Positions 17,528 to 25,543 of a stretch of 64,000 bases of DNA are shown here, piece by piece. Position 1 is the first letter of the stretch, and each line of letters starts with the position of its first letter. The stretch spans positions 1 through 64,000 of the forward strand of contig NZ_VCBA01000006.1 in NCBI RefSeq assembly GCF_007995245.1, read 5' to 3'. A program made the position numbers and the translations under genes. This DNA comes from Tateyamaria sp. syn59. Its GTDB lineage: Bacteria; Pseudomonadota; Alphaproteobacteria; Rhodobacterales; Rhodobacteraceae. A model generated the notes under the pieces. That model saw nothing but the letters and a program-made list of their open reading frames with translations, did not search any database and was not told the origin of the DNA.

Positions 17528-18481
17528 TTAAAGCAGGAGCGCTTTGACGACATCGTGCTCTGCTCCAAGCTCATCCATCAACATGTCGAGCAGATCCTTT
17601 TTGAACTCGCGGGCCTCGTCGGACAGGTCCTGATAAGCGGCGGTTTGCAAACCCTGTTCGCCTGGTAGCTTGAGCTGCGTACGGATGTCCGCGTCATCGA
17701 GTTGGGCAAGAAACCGGCCGTATCGCCCAAGCGGCTTTTCCATTGCCGGGCCAAAAATTGCCTGCAAACGCGCGATCGTCGACATTGCAAAGAGCTCTTC
17801 AAGCCTCTGACGCTTCTCAGCGACTCCAAGTCCTTTCGTCTGGCTGACAGCTGCGACCCCACCCAGGTAAAGAAGCATGCGGGAAAACCGCAGCTTAATG
17901 AGCCGGATCGCTCTCGGCTTATCCGCGGTCGCCGTCTTATGCTCGAAGTCCACACAGATCGTACGCCAGTACCTGATCACGTCATTCAGCAAAAAGAGGC
18001 TTAACTTGTGATCGCCTAAGTCGTCTGCGACGTAGCGCTCTATCAACCGGGAGCGCGTCTGCTCAAACAGCTGTTGATTGAAGGTCCACTCACCTTCGAG
18101 CAGAAACAACATGCGACGTGTGATGAATTCGTTGGTGTCCTCGTCTCCCCCAATGGTCCTAAGGAGATTGTTGATCTTCAACGGGTTCTCAAAAACGCCC
18201 CCATGAGCGGGCATGACAAGCCCAATATCCTTCAGCCTTGACCGATAGGCGTCCTGCGCCTTGCGCGCGTCGGAAATCGTGATCTTGCCATTGATCAAGA
18301 AAAAAAGGTCTACATCTGAACCACTTGTGCACTCCCGCCGGGCGACACTTCCGTTTACGCCGATAAGATAGTTCGGGTGGTCCCCAAACATGTCCGTGGC
18401 GATTTTCCGCATTTGTTCCAGTTGGCGCTCGGACTCGGTTTTGCATGCCGCCAAGATCGGCGACGTATCACCACTCTTCAT
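17528..18481 (-). CDS. Nucleotidyltransferase-fold protein (second gene of operon)
   Basis: A 317-residue protein. Residues about 35-75 contain the pol-beta-type nucleotidyltransferase signature: Gly44-Ser45, then Asp56 and Asp58 in 'TSGSDVDLFF', which bind the metal and nucleotide. The rest is helical ('LLNDVIRYWRTIC', 'KLRFSRMLLYLGG') and may form a helper domain as in DUF294/GlnD-like proteins. Such enzymes add NMP to proteins, RNA or small molecules. The gene follows the HD gene by four bases and precedes the phosphatase by nine. That pairing suggests a transfer and removal cycle or toxin-antidote logic. The substrate is unknown. Confidence 0.85.
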   Translation of the reverse strand: MKSGDTSPILAACKTESERQLEQMRKIATDMFGDHPNYLIGVNGSVARRECTSGSDVDLFFLINGKITISDARKAQDAYRSRLKDIGLVMPAHGGVFENPLKINNLLRTIGGDEDTNEFITRRMLFLLEGEWTFNQQLFEQTRSRLIERYVADDLGDHKLSLFLLNDVIRYWRTICVDFEHKTATADKPRAIRLIKLRFSRMLLYLGGVAAVSQTKGLGVAEKRQRLEELFAMSTIARLQAIFGPAMEKPLGRYGRFLAQLDDADIRTQLKLPGEQGLQTAAYQDLSDEAREFKKDLLDMLMDELGAEHDVVKALLL

Positions 18482-18485
18482 CGCA

Positions 18486-19577
18486 CTATCCCTGAATGAG
18501 GTCTTCGAGCTTCACGGAATAGCGAGAGCGGGTCTGCTTGTATCGTGCGTCGATTTGATGGGGGCCAGCAAGTTCAACGCTTTCGTCCACGAAGAACTTA
18601 CGATCATTAATTTTGACATCAACGGTCAGCCAAGATTTCGGCAACCGAGAGCGTAAATCGTCCTCGTCGTCGAGAACGATATTCAAATAGGAAAAGAGTT
18701 CCGCATGCGAAGCCCTAAAGCTTCTCTCGGTCTTCAGAAAATCCTCTGGACCAAATTTGTCGATGTTGGCCGCCATGTAGGACTGAGCGACCGTATCAAG
18801 CAGTCTGCCAAGCGGAGCATTGATCACCAGATTATAGACACTGTTCTTTAATGACCAAAAATCATCGAAGTCATTCTGGGGCAGTCGACCTGATGTGGCC
18901 CAACGCCTGACTGCAGCGCTTGCACTTCCAAAGGCGGACCTCGGACCAACGAATGCCCGACATCGCGTGATGCCTTCCAGCGTGTCGATATTGATCGGCG
19001 CAGAGAACAAGAACGCGTACTTTCCATCATCTTGCCCTTCAATCAAAGCAAGCACGTCATCGGGCTCAACATCGAATTCCTTCAGGATATCGAGAATCTG
19101 CGACCCAAATCGGGTTGAACCTTTGACGATGTCTCGGGTGGTCCGGTGATGGTTTATCCCAAATCGTTCTTCAAAAACGGGTTCTAACGTATGAGACAGC
19201 GGGCCGTGTCCGATATCGTGAAGCAACGCGGCGCAGACAAGCGTCTTGCGGTCTCTTTCTTCTATCTCAACCTCAAGGGCATAGGTTTCAGCCAGCTTCG
19301 CCACACCAATCGAATGTTCTCTGCGGTTGTGGCGACGCCGATGGGGCTGTCTACCCGACCCTTTTTTTGCGTAGTCGATCGCACCCAAAAACCCAATGCC
19401 CTCCAACCGTCTTAGAGGCACAGTGTGTAACAGCGCGTTCGCAACGCGATCTCTAAGACGAAGGTCTTCATCGGAGCGCAAAGTCGGTGTTGCATCAACC
19501 ATATGCATCAAAGTCGGTGCGCAAACCCGCCTTGGGATGCACTCACCGTCTTGCTGATGGTTGCACTGGATCTGCAC
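18486..19577 (-). CDS. HD-domain hydrolase, dNTPase/SAMHD1-like (first gene of operon)
   Basis: A 363-residue protein with an HD phosphohydrolase core: His88 in 'RREHSIGVAK', His120-Asp121 in 'ALLHDIGHGPLSHTLE', and a later Asp in 'INIDTLEGITRC'. The 'LLHDIGHGPLSH' form is typical of dGTPase/SAMHD1-type enzymes that strip triphosphate from dNTPs. The chosen start is GTG at 19577 because AAGGAG lies ten bases upstream; ATGs at 19508 and 19502 are alternatives without a visible ribosome site. It leads a compact operon with a nucleotidyltransferase and a phosphatase. SAMHD1-like enzymes starve phages or viruses of dNTPs, so a defence role is plausible but unproven here. Confidence 0.85.
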   Translation of the reverse strand: MQIQCNHQQDGECIPRRVCAPTLMHMVDATPTLRSDEDLRLRDRVANALLHTVPLRRLEGIGFLGAIDYAKKGSGRQPHRRRHNRREHSIGVAKLAETYALEVEIEERDRKTLVCAALLHDIGHGPLSHTLEPVFEERFGINHHRTTRDIVKGSTRFGSQILDILKEFDVEPDDVLALIEGQDDGKYAFLFSAPINIDTLEGITRCRAFVGPRSAFGSASAAVRRWATSGRLPQNDFDDFWSLKNSVYNLVINAPLGRLLDTVAQSYMAANIDKFGPEDFLKTERSFRASHAELFSYLNIVLDDEDDLRSRLPKSWLTVDVKINDRKFFVDESVELAGPHQIDARYKQTRSRYSVKLEDLIQG

Positions 19578-19656
19578 CGAGTATCCGCTCCTTAGTCTCT
19601 CTTTCCACCAACATAGGATGAAAATTCCGCTGATACGATGCCCTTATTGGGATTCC

Positions 19657-20178
19657 CTAGCGTTCTAAGCCGAAATCGTGCTCTGACGCCCCACATTTCA
19701 AGCAAAACTCAACGCCCCAGTTCTCATTGTAGGTCCAACCACCTGCCCAACCGCAGGACGGACAGAACTCATACGCCTCCACATCACCCCAGTTCCAGGG
19801 GCTTACCAACTCCGGAACAGCATCACTATCATAGGACACAATTTCGAAGGGATCCTGCCCCACCGTGATGTAACTTTGGGGCACATGCCGCTTTCGCACC
19901 TCAATGACAACCTGGGGCTCAATGAAAAACCACTCACCAAGCTCGGAGCGGCATGCTGAGAACTCCTGATGAAGGCTCTTTTCGAGGGCGCGCCCTTCGC
20001 GAGGGTCATCCCCCTTGATCTCTCCCATCAGCGCAAGCCTCTTGGGGTTGCCGGTTTGCAACTGGCCAACACGGCGTCGCACATCCAACGAGAAGCCGAT
20101 CTTTATGAGCATTGGTCGGCTTTCGTCCGGCGCCTCTTCAGTTACAAAGTAAACGGTCACTCCCACTCCGCTACACAT
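19657..20178 (-). CDS. GIY-YIG (T5orf172/MUG113-type) nuclease-like protein with zinc ribbon
   Basis: A 173-residue protein. The N-terminal half has the T5orf172/MUG113 form of the GIY-YIG fold: 'VYFVTE', then 'IKIGFSLDVRRRVGQLQTGNP', and 'EKSLHQEFSACRSELGEWFF' with the catalytic-type Glu and Arg. The C-terminal 60 residues carry a four-cysteine zinc ribbon ('CPSCG' and 'CLKCG'). GIY-YIG domains of this class occur in phage and defence genes and are presumed to cut DNA. The gene is in the same direction as its neighbours but has 32-79 base gaps. It may be a stand-alone island nuclease; the target is unknown. Confidence 0.8.
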   Translation of the reverse strand: MCSGVGVTVYFVTEEAPDESRPMLIKIGFSLDVRRRVGQLQTGNPKRLALMGEIKGDDPREGRALEKSLHQEFSACRSELGEWFFIEPQVVIEVRKRHVPQSYITVGQDPFEIVSYDSDAVPELVSPWNWGDVEAYEFCPSCGWAGGWTYNENWGVEFCLKCGASEHDFGLER

Positions 20179-20210
20179 GAAGGAACAAGGTCGTCAAAAG
20201 AGGCCCGGCT

Positions 20211-21482
20211 CTACGACGAGAACTTTGAAAACAGCAGGCGTTGAGGCGGTCGGACCAGGGTGTCCGACACTTCGATCATCGTGCTCGGTTTTTTTCGTCC
20301 GCCGCCTTTTTTCTCTATTTCCAACTCACCATCAGCAGCAAGCTTCTGCAAAACACGGAAAATCATTTCATTTTGGGCGGCTGTCAGATTTCCGACCTGT
20401 GACAACAAAGCTTCAACCATCAAGACACGATTGGTCATGTTATCCATCACCCGGCTGGGTAATTCATTCTCCAACTCCTTGAGGAGTTTTGCCTCGTCAT
20501 CATCACGGAATGAGAACAATGCGTCTTTGCTTTCAGCCAGCCGATGATCAAAACCAAGCTCAAAAAGGCTGCCCTTTCCGATATGCCGAAAATGGTTCTG
20601 TTGATCCCAATGGACCGAGAGCATCTTATCGCGTGCCGCCTGGTGTTTCGACAAGTGTGCAAGCAGCATCCAGCGTTTGTCCGTTTTGGAATACATCATG
20701 AACGGGGTGAAAAAATGCGCTCCACTTTTTCTGGCAAGCGTCTCCATGATCGCGCGCTGTGCCGTTGCGCGCCCGAAGTTCTCGTCATCCTTCAGCTCAT
20801 GCCAGGTTTTGACAAAGCTGTCGCTCACACCAAACTGCCGCAACCCGTCCAGTCCGCTCCCATCCGTGCGCAGATAGTTCAACAGCGCATCGATTGAGAA
20901 CGTAAGAATGGCTTCGGGCTTGTCTAATGTGGAGAAGATTTGCTGAAGGCAATGCACTGGGACATCTACATAGCCCCACTGATCGAGGACGAAGAAACTA
21001 CGACCTTGGCGCTGCCGTTTCTTAATATCGGCTAGTACCCTCGGTAGCAGCTCTTCGAAGACACCAGTCTGGAGGATGATCGTGTCATCCAAGCGCTTTG
21101 CAAACTCACTTTTGAGGAGCTCGTCGCGCAAGGCTGCCATGTGCAGTTTGTTAGCATCGCTGAAATAAAATTGCGCTGCGATCTCCAGCGGCTTATGGCG
21201 ATCCGCATTCACACGGACCCTGGCTTTCTCTACCGCATTGAGAAGCGCAAAGGGGCTTCCGTGGCGGATTTCGTTGCCTTTTTGATAAAGTCCGCCACCG
21301 CAAAACCCGTCCACAATTGTGATCCGCAGAGTATCCATGCGCCGGCTGGCTGTGACCGTATCAAAATAAACGTCGAGGTATTGCTCGATGACCTCAAGTT
21401 TTCGTTCTGTATGCGCTTCGATCCCGGGAAGAGGTTCGCCTATTTTCCATTTGAAGTTCTGCTTCTTCGCCATCTTACCCAA
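20211..21482 (-). CDS. tcmP: Three-Cys-motif partner protein TcmP
   Basis: A 423-residue protein matching the TcmP family in opening and core: 'HTERKLEVIEQYLDVYF', 'ITIVDGFCGGGLY' (a Rossmann-like 'DGFCG.G' loop), and 'FFVLDQWGYVDVPV'. TcmP proteins are nearly always encoded beside a three-Cys-motif (phage Gp37/Gp68-like) protein, as is the case here. The fold suggests a methyltransferase-like nucleotide-binding core, but the family's reaction is not known to me. A C-terminal region of about 100 residues ('LLSQVGNLTAAQNEMIFRVLQ') could be a helix-turn-helix-like add-on. An internal Met at residue 4 is another possible start. Confidence 0.85.
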   Translation of the reverse strand: MGKMAKKQNFKWKIGEPLPGIEAHTERKLEVIEQYLDVYFDTVTASRRMDTLRITIVDGFCGGGLYQKGNEIRHGSPFALLNAVEKARVRVNADRHKPLEIAAQFYFSDANKLHMAALRDELLKSEFAKRLDDTIILQTGVFEELLPRVLADIKKRQRQGRSFFVLDQWGYVDVPVHCLQQIFSTLDKPEAILTFSIDALLNYLRTDGSGLDGLRQFGVSDSFVKTWHELKDDENFGRATAQRAIMETLARKSGAHFFTPFMMYSKTDKRWMLLAHLSKHQAARDKMLSVHWDQQNHFRHIGKGSLFELGFDHRLAESKDALFSFRDDDEAKLLKELENELPSRVMDNMTNRVLMVEALLSQVGNLTAAQNEMIFRVLQKLAADGELEIEKKGGGRKKPSTMIEVSDTLVRPPQRLLFSKFSS

Positions 21483-21544
21483 TCAACTAAATGAGTTTGC
21501 ACTAAACTGAACAGTCCTGGTACAAACACAAGATGCGAGCAGCC

Positions 21545-22321
21545 TTAAAGCTGAATTTCTGCCGGCATTTCATCCCAAGTCTGGCCGCGATAGCTCCGTC
21601 CATTCATCTTCTTTGAGCGTCGTTTGTTATCTTTCCCCCAGGTTCCCCATTGCTTGAAAAAGAATGCGGTTCCATGCTGCCGACAGACATCATGAATATC
21701 GTCGATCCATTCCTCTTTGATCGGACGGGCAGATCGACCGCTTTCGCCACCGACAATCGCCCAATCGATATCTGTCAAATCAATTTTGCCAACACTGTCG
21801 ATCAGCGGCTCAAAAGAGATGAAACGAATCCGAGCTGGGACTTGTCGCAGCTCATCGATACGGTGGACAACGTCCTGCCCTTCAACGCTGGTTCCCAACC
21901 ACACATTGCGCAAAGGATCAGCGCAAATATCACGTAACATCTCTGCCATTCGATCCGGTCTTTTGGTCAAAACCTGATAGTGGTGGCGTGGCGTGTCTGA
22001 CATCACTTGCCAAACGTCCGCAACAAACGAACCCGAAACGTCAGGGTGGAATAGATCGCTCATGGAATTTACGAAGATCTTGCGTGGTTTCTTCCACTTT
22101 CTTGGGATTTCGAGGGACCTGCGATCTTCGTGCACGACACCATTCCAGATCGTGCGCCTACCAGATTTCCGGGTGAGCCCCTTATATTTTTCCACACCCA
22201 TGGCTTCCAAGCGCCTGGCCATATTCATCGCATAGCAGTTTGTGCATCCAGCAGACATAATCGTGCATCCGGCTACCGGATTCCATGTTGCATCTGTCCA
22301 TTCGATTTGCGTTTCAGCCAT
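21545..22321 (-). CDS. Three-Cys-motif / phage Gp37-Gp68 family protein (DUF5131)
   Basis: A 258-residue protein starting 'IEWTDATWNPVAGC' and carrying the signature cysteines in 'GCTIMSAGCTNCYA'. These resemble a radical-SAM iron-sulfur motif and give the three-Cys-motif family its name. Other family hallmarks are 'FVNSMSDLFHPDV', 'VLTKRPDRM', 'WLGTSVEGQ' and 'IVGGESGRSARP'. It lies upstream of, and in line with, TcmP with a 62-base gap, so the pair is intact. Family members are common in phages and islands. A radical-SAM-type modification of a nucleic acid or small molecule is inferred, not shown. Confidence 0.88.
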   Translation of the reverse strand: MAETQIEWTDATWNPVAGCTIMSAGCTNCYAMNMARRLEAMGVEKYKGLTRKSGRRTIWNGVVHEDRRSLEIPRKWKKPRKIFVNSMSDLFHPDVSGSFVADVWQVMSDTPRHHYQVLTKRPDRMAEMLRDICADPLRNVWLGTSVEGQDVVHRIDELRQVPARIRFISFEPLIDSVGKIDLTDIDWAIVGGESGRSARPIKEEWIDDIHDVCRQHGTAFFFKQWGTWGKDNKRRSKKMNGRSYRGQTWDEMPAEIQL

Positions 22322-22615
22322 TTAGCTTCTTTCGTCATCGAGATAACCTCGTGCAGACGCTATCTCTGACAGAACATTTAGGCAACAAATATGAGGACGT
22401 GACCGTTCTTACCGTCCTTTGCTGCCATTGGCCGAAGGTTTGCTACGCTCCGGCGCAGCCCGCCAACATCGCTATTCGCTGAACATGCCTGATCTGACGA
22501 AGTGCGTAGGTCGGGCTCCGCAATGCAAAAGGACTCCTTGGGTTTAGCTGTCGATTGGACGGCATGACCACGTCGACTAACGCGTCAAGGACGCAAAACC
22601 TTGGCTCGCTGGATC
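22322..22615. repeat. Intergenic stretch with dispersed repeat copy
   Basis: Nearly 300 bases between the three-Cys-motif gene and the ImmA-like gene hold no gene. At about 22428-22480 is another degenerate copy of the dispersed intergenic sequence ('TTGGCCGAAGG', 'GCAGCCCGCCAACAT', 'ATTCGCTG'). No promoter was assigned. Confidence 0.4.
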
Positions 22616-23179
22616 CTAGTATTGGCGGGCTCCGAGTTGTCTCTTTACGCCCGTCTTACCGATCCTCCATGTGGCCAGCTGTCGGCTCACGCCGTAGTGA
22701 TTAGCTACACCTTGAGCATCCAAGCCAGCGCCACAGTGATATAACAAGCCGTCGCGGGGTAGGAGCATACATCCCGCAAGCCAGTCGGCCTCTTCTTCAA
22801 ATTCCTTCGGGTAGTCACTCAAGAGAAGCAGTCCACCGTCAGAGCGGTCTGCGCGGTTGGGCTTATGCCTTAACTCGATGTGTGACCATTCGTGCATCAA
22901 GGTGTTTGCCTGCCTCCCAACCGGGTGGCTAGAGTTGACGATTATCAGCGTCTTCTCGTCGACTTTAATTGTAACGCCAGACCAGCTGTCAGGATCCACG
23001 ACGGTAAGCTGGTGAAGATGTCCCAAATCGATGTCGGGGACATCGGCAGGTTCCCACACCAGGATTCCAATCCTCTGCAAAAAATTTCTTGGCTCCAGGC
23101 GATCACGCGGGCCGAGGCCAGCCGCTGCCCTATGCTTCAGCGCGAGTTTTTCAGCTTGAGTCTTGAACCCGCGCCGCAT
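22616..23179 (-). CDS. ImmA/IrrE-family metallopeptidase
   Basis: A 187-residue protein with the zinc peptidase motif 'LMHEWSHIELRH' (HExxH type) and a downstream Glu in 'EEEADWLAGCMLLP', the layout of ImmA/IrrE (Pfam DUF955). Its ATG lies two bases after the stop of an XRE repressor gene. In ICEBs1 and many phages such an enzyme cuts its XRE partner after a DNA-damage or other signal and so turns on the genes the repressor silences. Here the divergent genes beyond the repressor are the ubiquitin-like operon, the likely controlled unit. Confidence 0.88.
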   Translation of the reverse strand: MRRGFKTQAEKLALKHRAAAGLGPRDRLEPRNFLQRIGILVWEPADVPDIDLGHLHQLTVVDPDSWSGVTIKVDEKTLIIVNSSHPVGRQANTLMHEWSHIELRHKPNRADRSDGGLLLLSDYPKEFEEEADWLAGCMLLPRDGLLYHCGAGLDAQGVANHYGVSRQLATWRIGKTGVKRQLGARQY

Positions 23180-23181
23180 CC

Positions 23182-23517
23182 TTACAGGTTCTCTCTGTCA
23201 CGGAGGGCTTCTTGCGCTTTCAGGATCATGCCGCCAAGCGCCGTCGCGGTATCGATGTGCGTGGCATCTTTTTTACGGAATTGTACGGATGCGGTTTCTG
23301 CCGGCTTTCGTGTAGGCTGCATCCCAAGGAACCGATTAGGGTCTTCACCTAGCCAATCACAAATTTTCGCGAAGGTGGCCAGGTCGGGAACGTTCCCGTT
23401 CTCGACACGGGAGAGCGTCGCAGGACTGATCCCAATCTCTTTAGCCGCTGCTCGCACTCCAAGTGTTCCGCGGTGTTCGATGATCATTTTCCCGAGATTC
23501 TCGATACTTAGAGTCAT
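23182..23517 (-). CDS. XRE-family transcriptional repressor
   Basis: A 111-residue protein with an XRE/Cro-type helix-turn-helix at residues about 5-60 ('GVRAAAKEIGISPATLSRVENG', 'FAKICDWLGEDP') and a short C-terminal tail. ATG at 23517 gives the usual start just before the HTH. A TTG at 23535 close behind an AGAGGA is possible. It forms a two-gene unit with the ImmA-like peptidase and is divergent from the ubiquitin-like operon. Three near-identical palindromic sites lie in the shared upstream region (23572-23628) and are the obvious candidates for its operators. Confidence 0.85.
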   Translation of the reverse strand: MTLSIENLGKMIIEHRGTLGVRAAAKEIGISPATLSRVENGNVPDLATFAKICDWLGEDPNRFLGMQPTRKPAETASVQFRKKDATHIDTATALGGMILKAQEALRDRENL

Positions 23518-23571
23518 AGTGCTTTTAACGCACAAGATTCCTCTTGACGGGTCATGTCTGTGCTCCTAAGT

Positions 23572-23628
23572 GTTTCTTTAATGAGACGTTAATCGTCTCT
23601 TTAGTGTAACGCGTTTCTTTCGTGAGAC
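23572..23628. promoter_or_regulatory. Array of three operator-like palindromes
   Basis: Three 16-base sites fit GTYTC-N6-GAGAC: 23572-23587 and 23613-23628 fit exactly, and 23595-23610 ends GTAAC instead of GAGAC. Their starts are 23 and 18 bases apart. They sit between the XRE-ImmA pair (minus strand) and the multiubiquitin operon (plus strand). They are best read as binding sites of the XRE protein for auto-repression and for control of the divergent operon. Confidence 0.65.
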
Positions 23629-23703
23629 ACTTGAATCACTGAATATGCTTGCCGTCAAGCTTTTTGAAACGCGGCGTGGGGCAGTAAAACAAGGAGCTAC
23701 GGC

Positions 23704-24381
23704 ATGTCAGAAGCCGCTCAAGAAGTCGAATATGACCTGACAATCGACGATCAGAATTTTCGGACGTACGACCCTGTCATCACCGGTCGCGACATTCTCG
23801 CGATTGCGTCTCACAGCCCGGCATCGGGATACACTGTAGTCTCGATCATCGATCGAGGCACACAGTCCATCGGCCTCGATGAACAGGTCGATTTGCGCGG
23901 AACCGTTTCGCAGCGCTTCCGATTGTTCGAAGGCGACAGGCTCTTCCGCGCCATGCTAAACGAAAGGGAAATCGTTTGAGGAGAAGGGCAGATTTCCGCA
24001 CTGGAACTTCGCTTGATCGGTGACATCCCAGATGATGAGGATCTGTATTTTGACTCCAAAGGTGATCGCGTGATCGAGGATGACGACATCCTTTCATTGA
24101 AGCCGAAGGGTGTTGAGAGGTTCCGGTCGGGCGATCCGAAGGATCAGACCGTCGATGTGGTCCTGAATGGCGAAGTCATCACGGTTGAGAAAGGGCGCCT
24201 TTCCTTCTCGGACCTGGCAAAACTCGCATTTCCGAAACTCTTCGGAGGGGCTCTGATCTGCTTCACGGTCTCATTTTCGAGGGGGCCGAAGCGACGTAGC
24301 GAAGGCGTCCTCCTCGAAGGAGGCAAAGTTCGCGTTGTCGAAGGGATGGTCTTCAATGTCTCAGCAACTGATAAATCGTAG
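23704..24381 (+). pseudogene. Multiubiquitin-domain protein, interrupted by an in-frame TGA
   Basis: A 226-codon frame starts at ATG 23704 and ends at TAG 24379-24381, with one internal TGA at 23977-23979 (codon 92). The reading frame is the same on both sides. Three ubiquitin-like (Multi_ubiq, beta-grasp) units can be read: residues about 7-72 ('YDLTIDDQNF...', 'VDLRGTVSQRFRLF'), about 73-137 (across the TGA, 'ALELRLIGDIPDDEDLYF', 'LKPKGVERF'), and 141-222 ('VDVVLNGEVITVEKG', ending 'FNVSATDKS'). In this family Trp is common at the interrupted position, so TGG-to-TGA is the likely change. No terminal Gly-Gly is present. Either the gene is dead, the N-terminal 91 residues act alone, or the TGA is read through. 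An internal TTG at 24013 lacks a good ribosome site. Confidence 0.75.
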
Positions 24382-25543
24382 CGCCGATCTTCAGCGCCTT
24401 GTCTCGGAAGGCTATGCGGTCAGCGTTTCCGAGGGTCACCTGTTGGTCGAGGAGATCCCCTACCTCGATCGACATGGGGCCGTTCGCCGTGGCGTCTTCG
24501 GTTGTGCGCTCGATGCTACTTCGGAACGTACCGTTGCACCTAGGGATCACGTCATGTCGTTCTCGGGCGACGAACCGCACGACAAAAACGGTAACCCACT
24601 TTCTGCGCTCGGGAGGACGAGTCCGAGATGCACAATGGTTGGATCGATTGCGTTCCAGCACGGCTTCTCGAACAAGCTACGCGATACCAGTGGAGGACAC
24701 AGGGGCTATGCGGACTTCTACGAAAAAGTGCGCACTTACGAGGACATAATCCTCAGCGAAGTCCACGCATTGGATCCGACGGCGACAGCAAGGGTTGGGG
24801 CGATGCCGCCAACTGCCTCGGAGCGTGACCCGTTCGTCTTCCCCGACAGCGCATCAGCCCGAGCAGGTACAACGAAGTTGGCGAGCGTTTTCAAGCGAGA
24901 AGTCATTGCCCACATCGGCTTGGGTGGCACCGGCGCTTACATCCTGGACCACGCGACGAAGACACCGGTGCTCAAGAACCATTTGATCGATGGTGACCGA
25001 CAGTATCCTCACAATGCGTATCGATCGCCCGGCACCCCGTCGCTCGAGGAAATGCAACCACCACCATTCAAAGTGCATTACCACGCTGCACGTTACGGAC
25101 GGATGAAGCGGAACATCGTGCCGCATCCCACGAAGCTTACTGCTGCAAATCTGGAACTTCTCGAGGGGGTCACATTCGCTTTCCTGGCAATCGACGCGTG
25201 TCCGGAGAAGGCCAACATCGTTTCTGAGCTCGAGCGCAGAGGCCTGCCCTTTGTCGATGTCGGAATGGGTTTGCACCTCAGCAGCAATGGTATCGGCGGA
25301 ACCCTTCGGGCCGTCTTGAGCACAAAGGAGAACAGGGGCTCGGTCAGGCCCCATATTCCCCTAGATCCCGGCGGTCGAGAAAACATTTACGAGAACAACA
25401 TCCAGATCTCGGAATTGAACTCTCTGAATGCCGACATGGCGGTTCAGCTTTGGAAGGGTTTTCGAGGCTTCTACGCCAATTTCGCCGAACCGATTTGGCA
25501 CTATCAGATCGAGACGCGTCAAATGATAAGAAGTGCAGCATGA
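24356..25543 (+). CDS. E1-like ThiF-family protein with N-terminal DUF6791-type region
   Basis: A 395-residue protein starting at ATG 24356, inside the last 26 bases of the multiubiquitin gene. Residues about 1-170 resemble the N-terminal region paired with ThiF in ubiquitin-like operons ('SADLQRLVSEGYAVSV', 'DKNGNPLSALG', 'DYEKVRTYEDI'-like). From about 180 comes a ThiF/E1 adenylation domain: 'HIGLGGTGAYILD' nucleotide loop, 'LIDGDRQYPHNAYRSPG', and 'FAFLAIDACPEKANIVSELE'. E1 proteins adenylate the C-terminus of ubiquitin-like proteins. A free catalytic cysteine cannot be assigned with confidence, although one lies in 'DACPEK'. Its stop overlaps the next start (ATGA). It should pair with the multiubiquitin protein. 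Confidence 0.85.
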   Translation: MSQQLINRSADLQRLVSEGYAVSVSEGHLLVEEIPYLDRHGAVRRGVFGCALDATSERTVAPRDHVMSFSGDEPHDKNGNPLSALGRTSPRCTMVGSIAFQHGFSNKLRDTSGGHRGYADFYEKVRTYEDIILSEVHALDPTATARVGAMPPTASERDPFVFPDSASARAGTTKLASVFKREVIAHIGLGGTGAYILDHATKTPVLKNHLIDGDRQYPHNAYRSPGTPSLEEMQPPPFKVHYHAARYGRMKRNIVPHPTKLTAANLELLEGVTFAFLAIDACPEKANIVSELERRGLPFVDVGMGLHLSSNGIGGTLRAVLSTKENRGSVRPHIPLDPGGRENIYENNIQISELNSLNADMAVQLWKGFRGFYANFAEPIWHYQIETRQMIRSAA

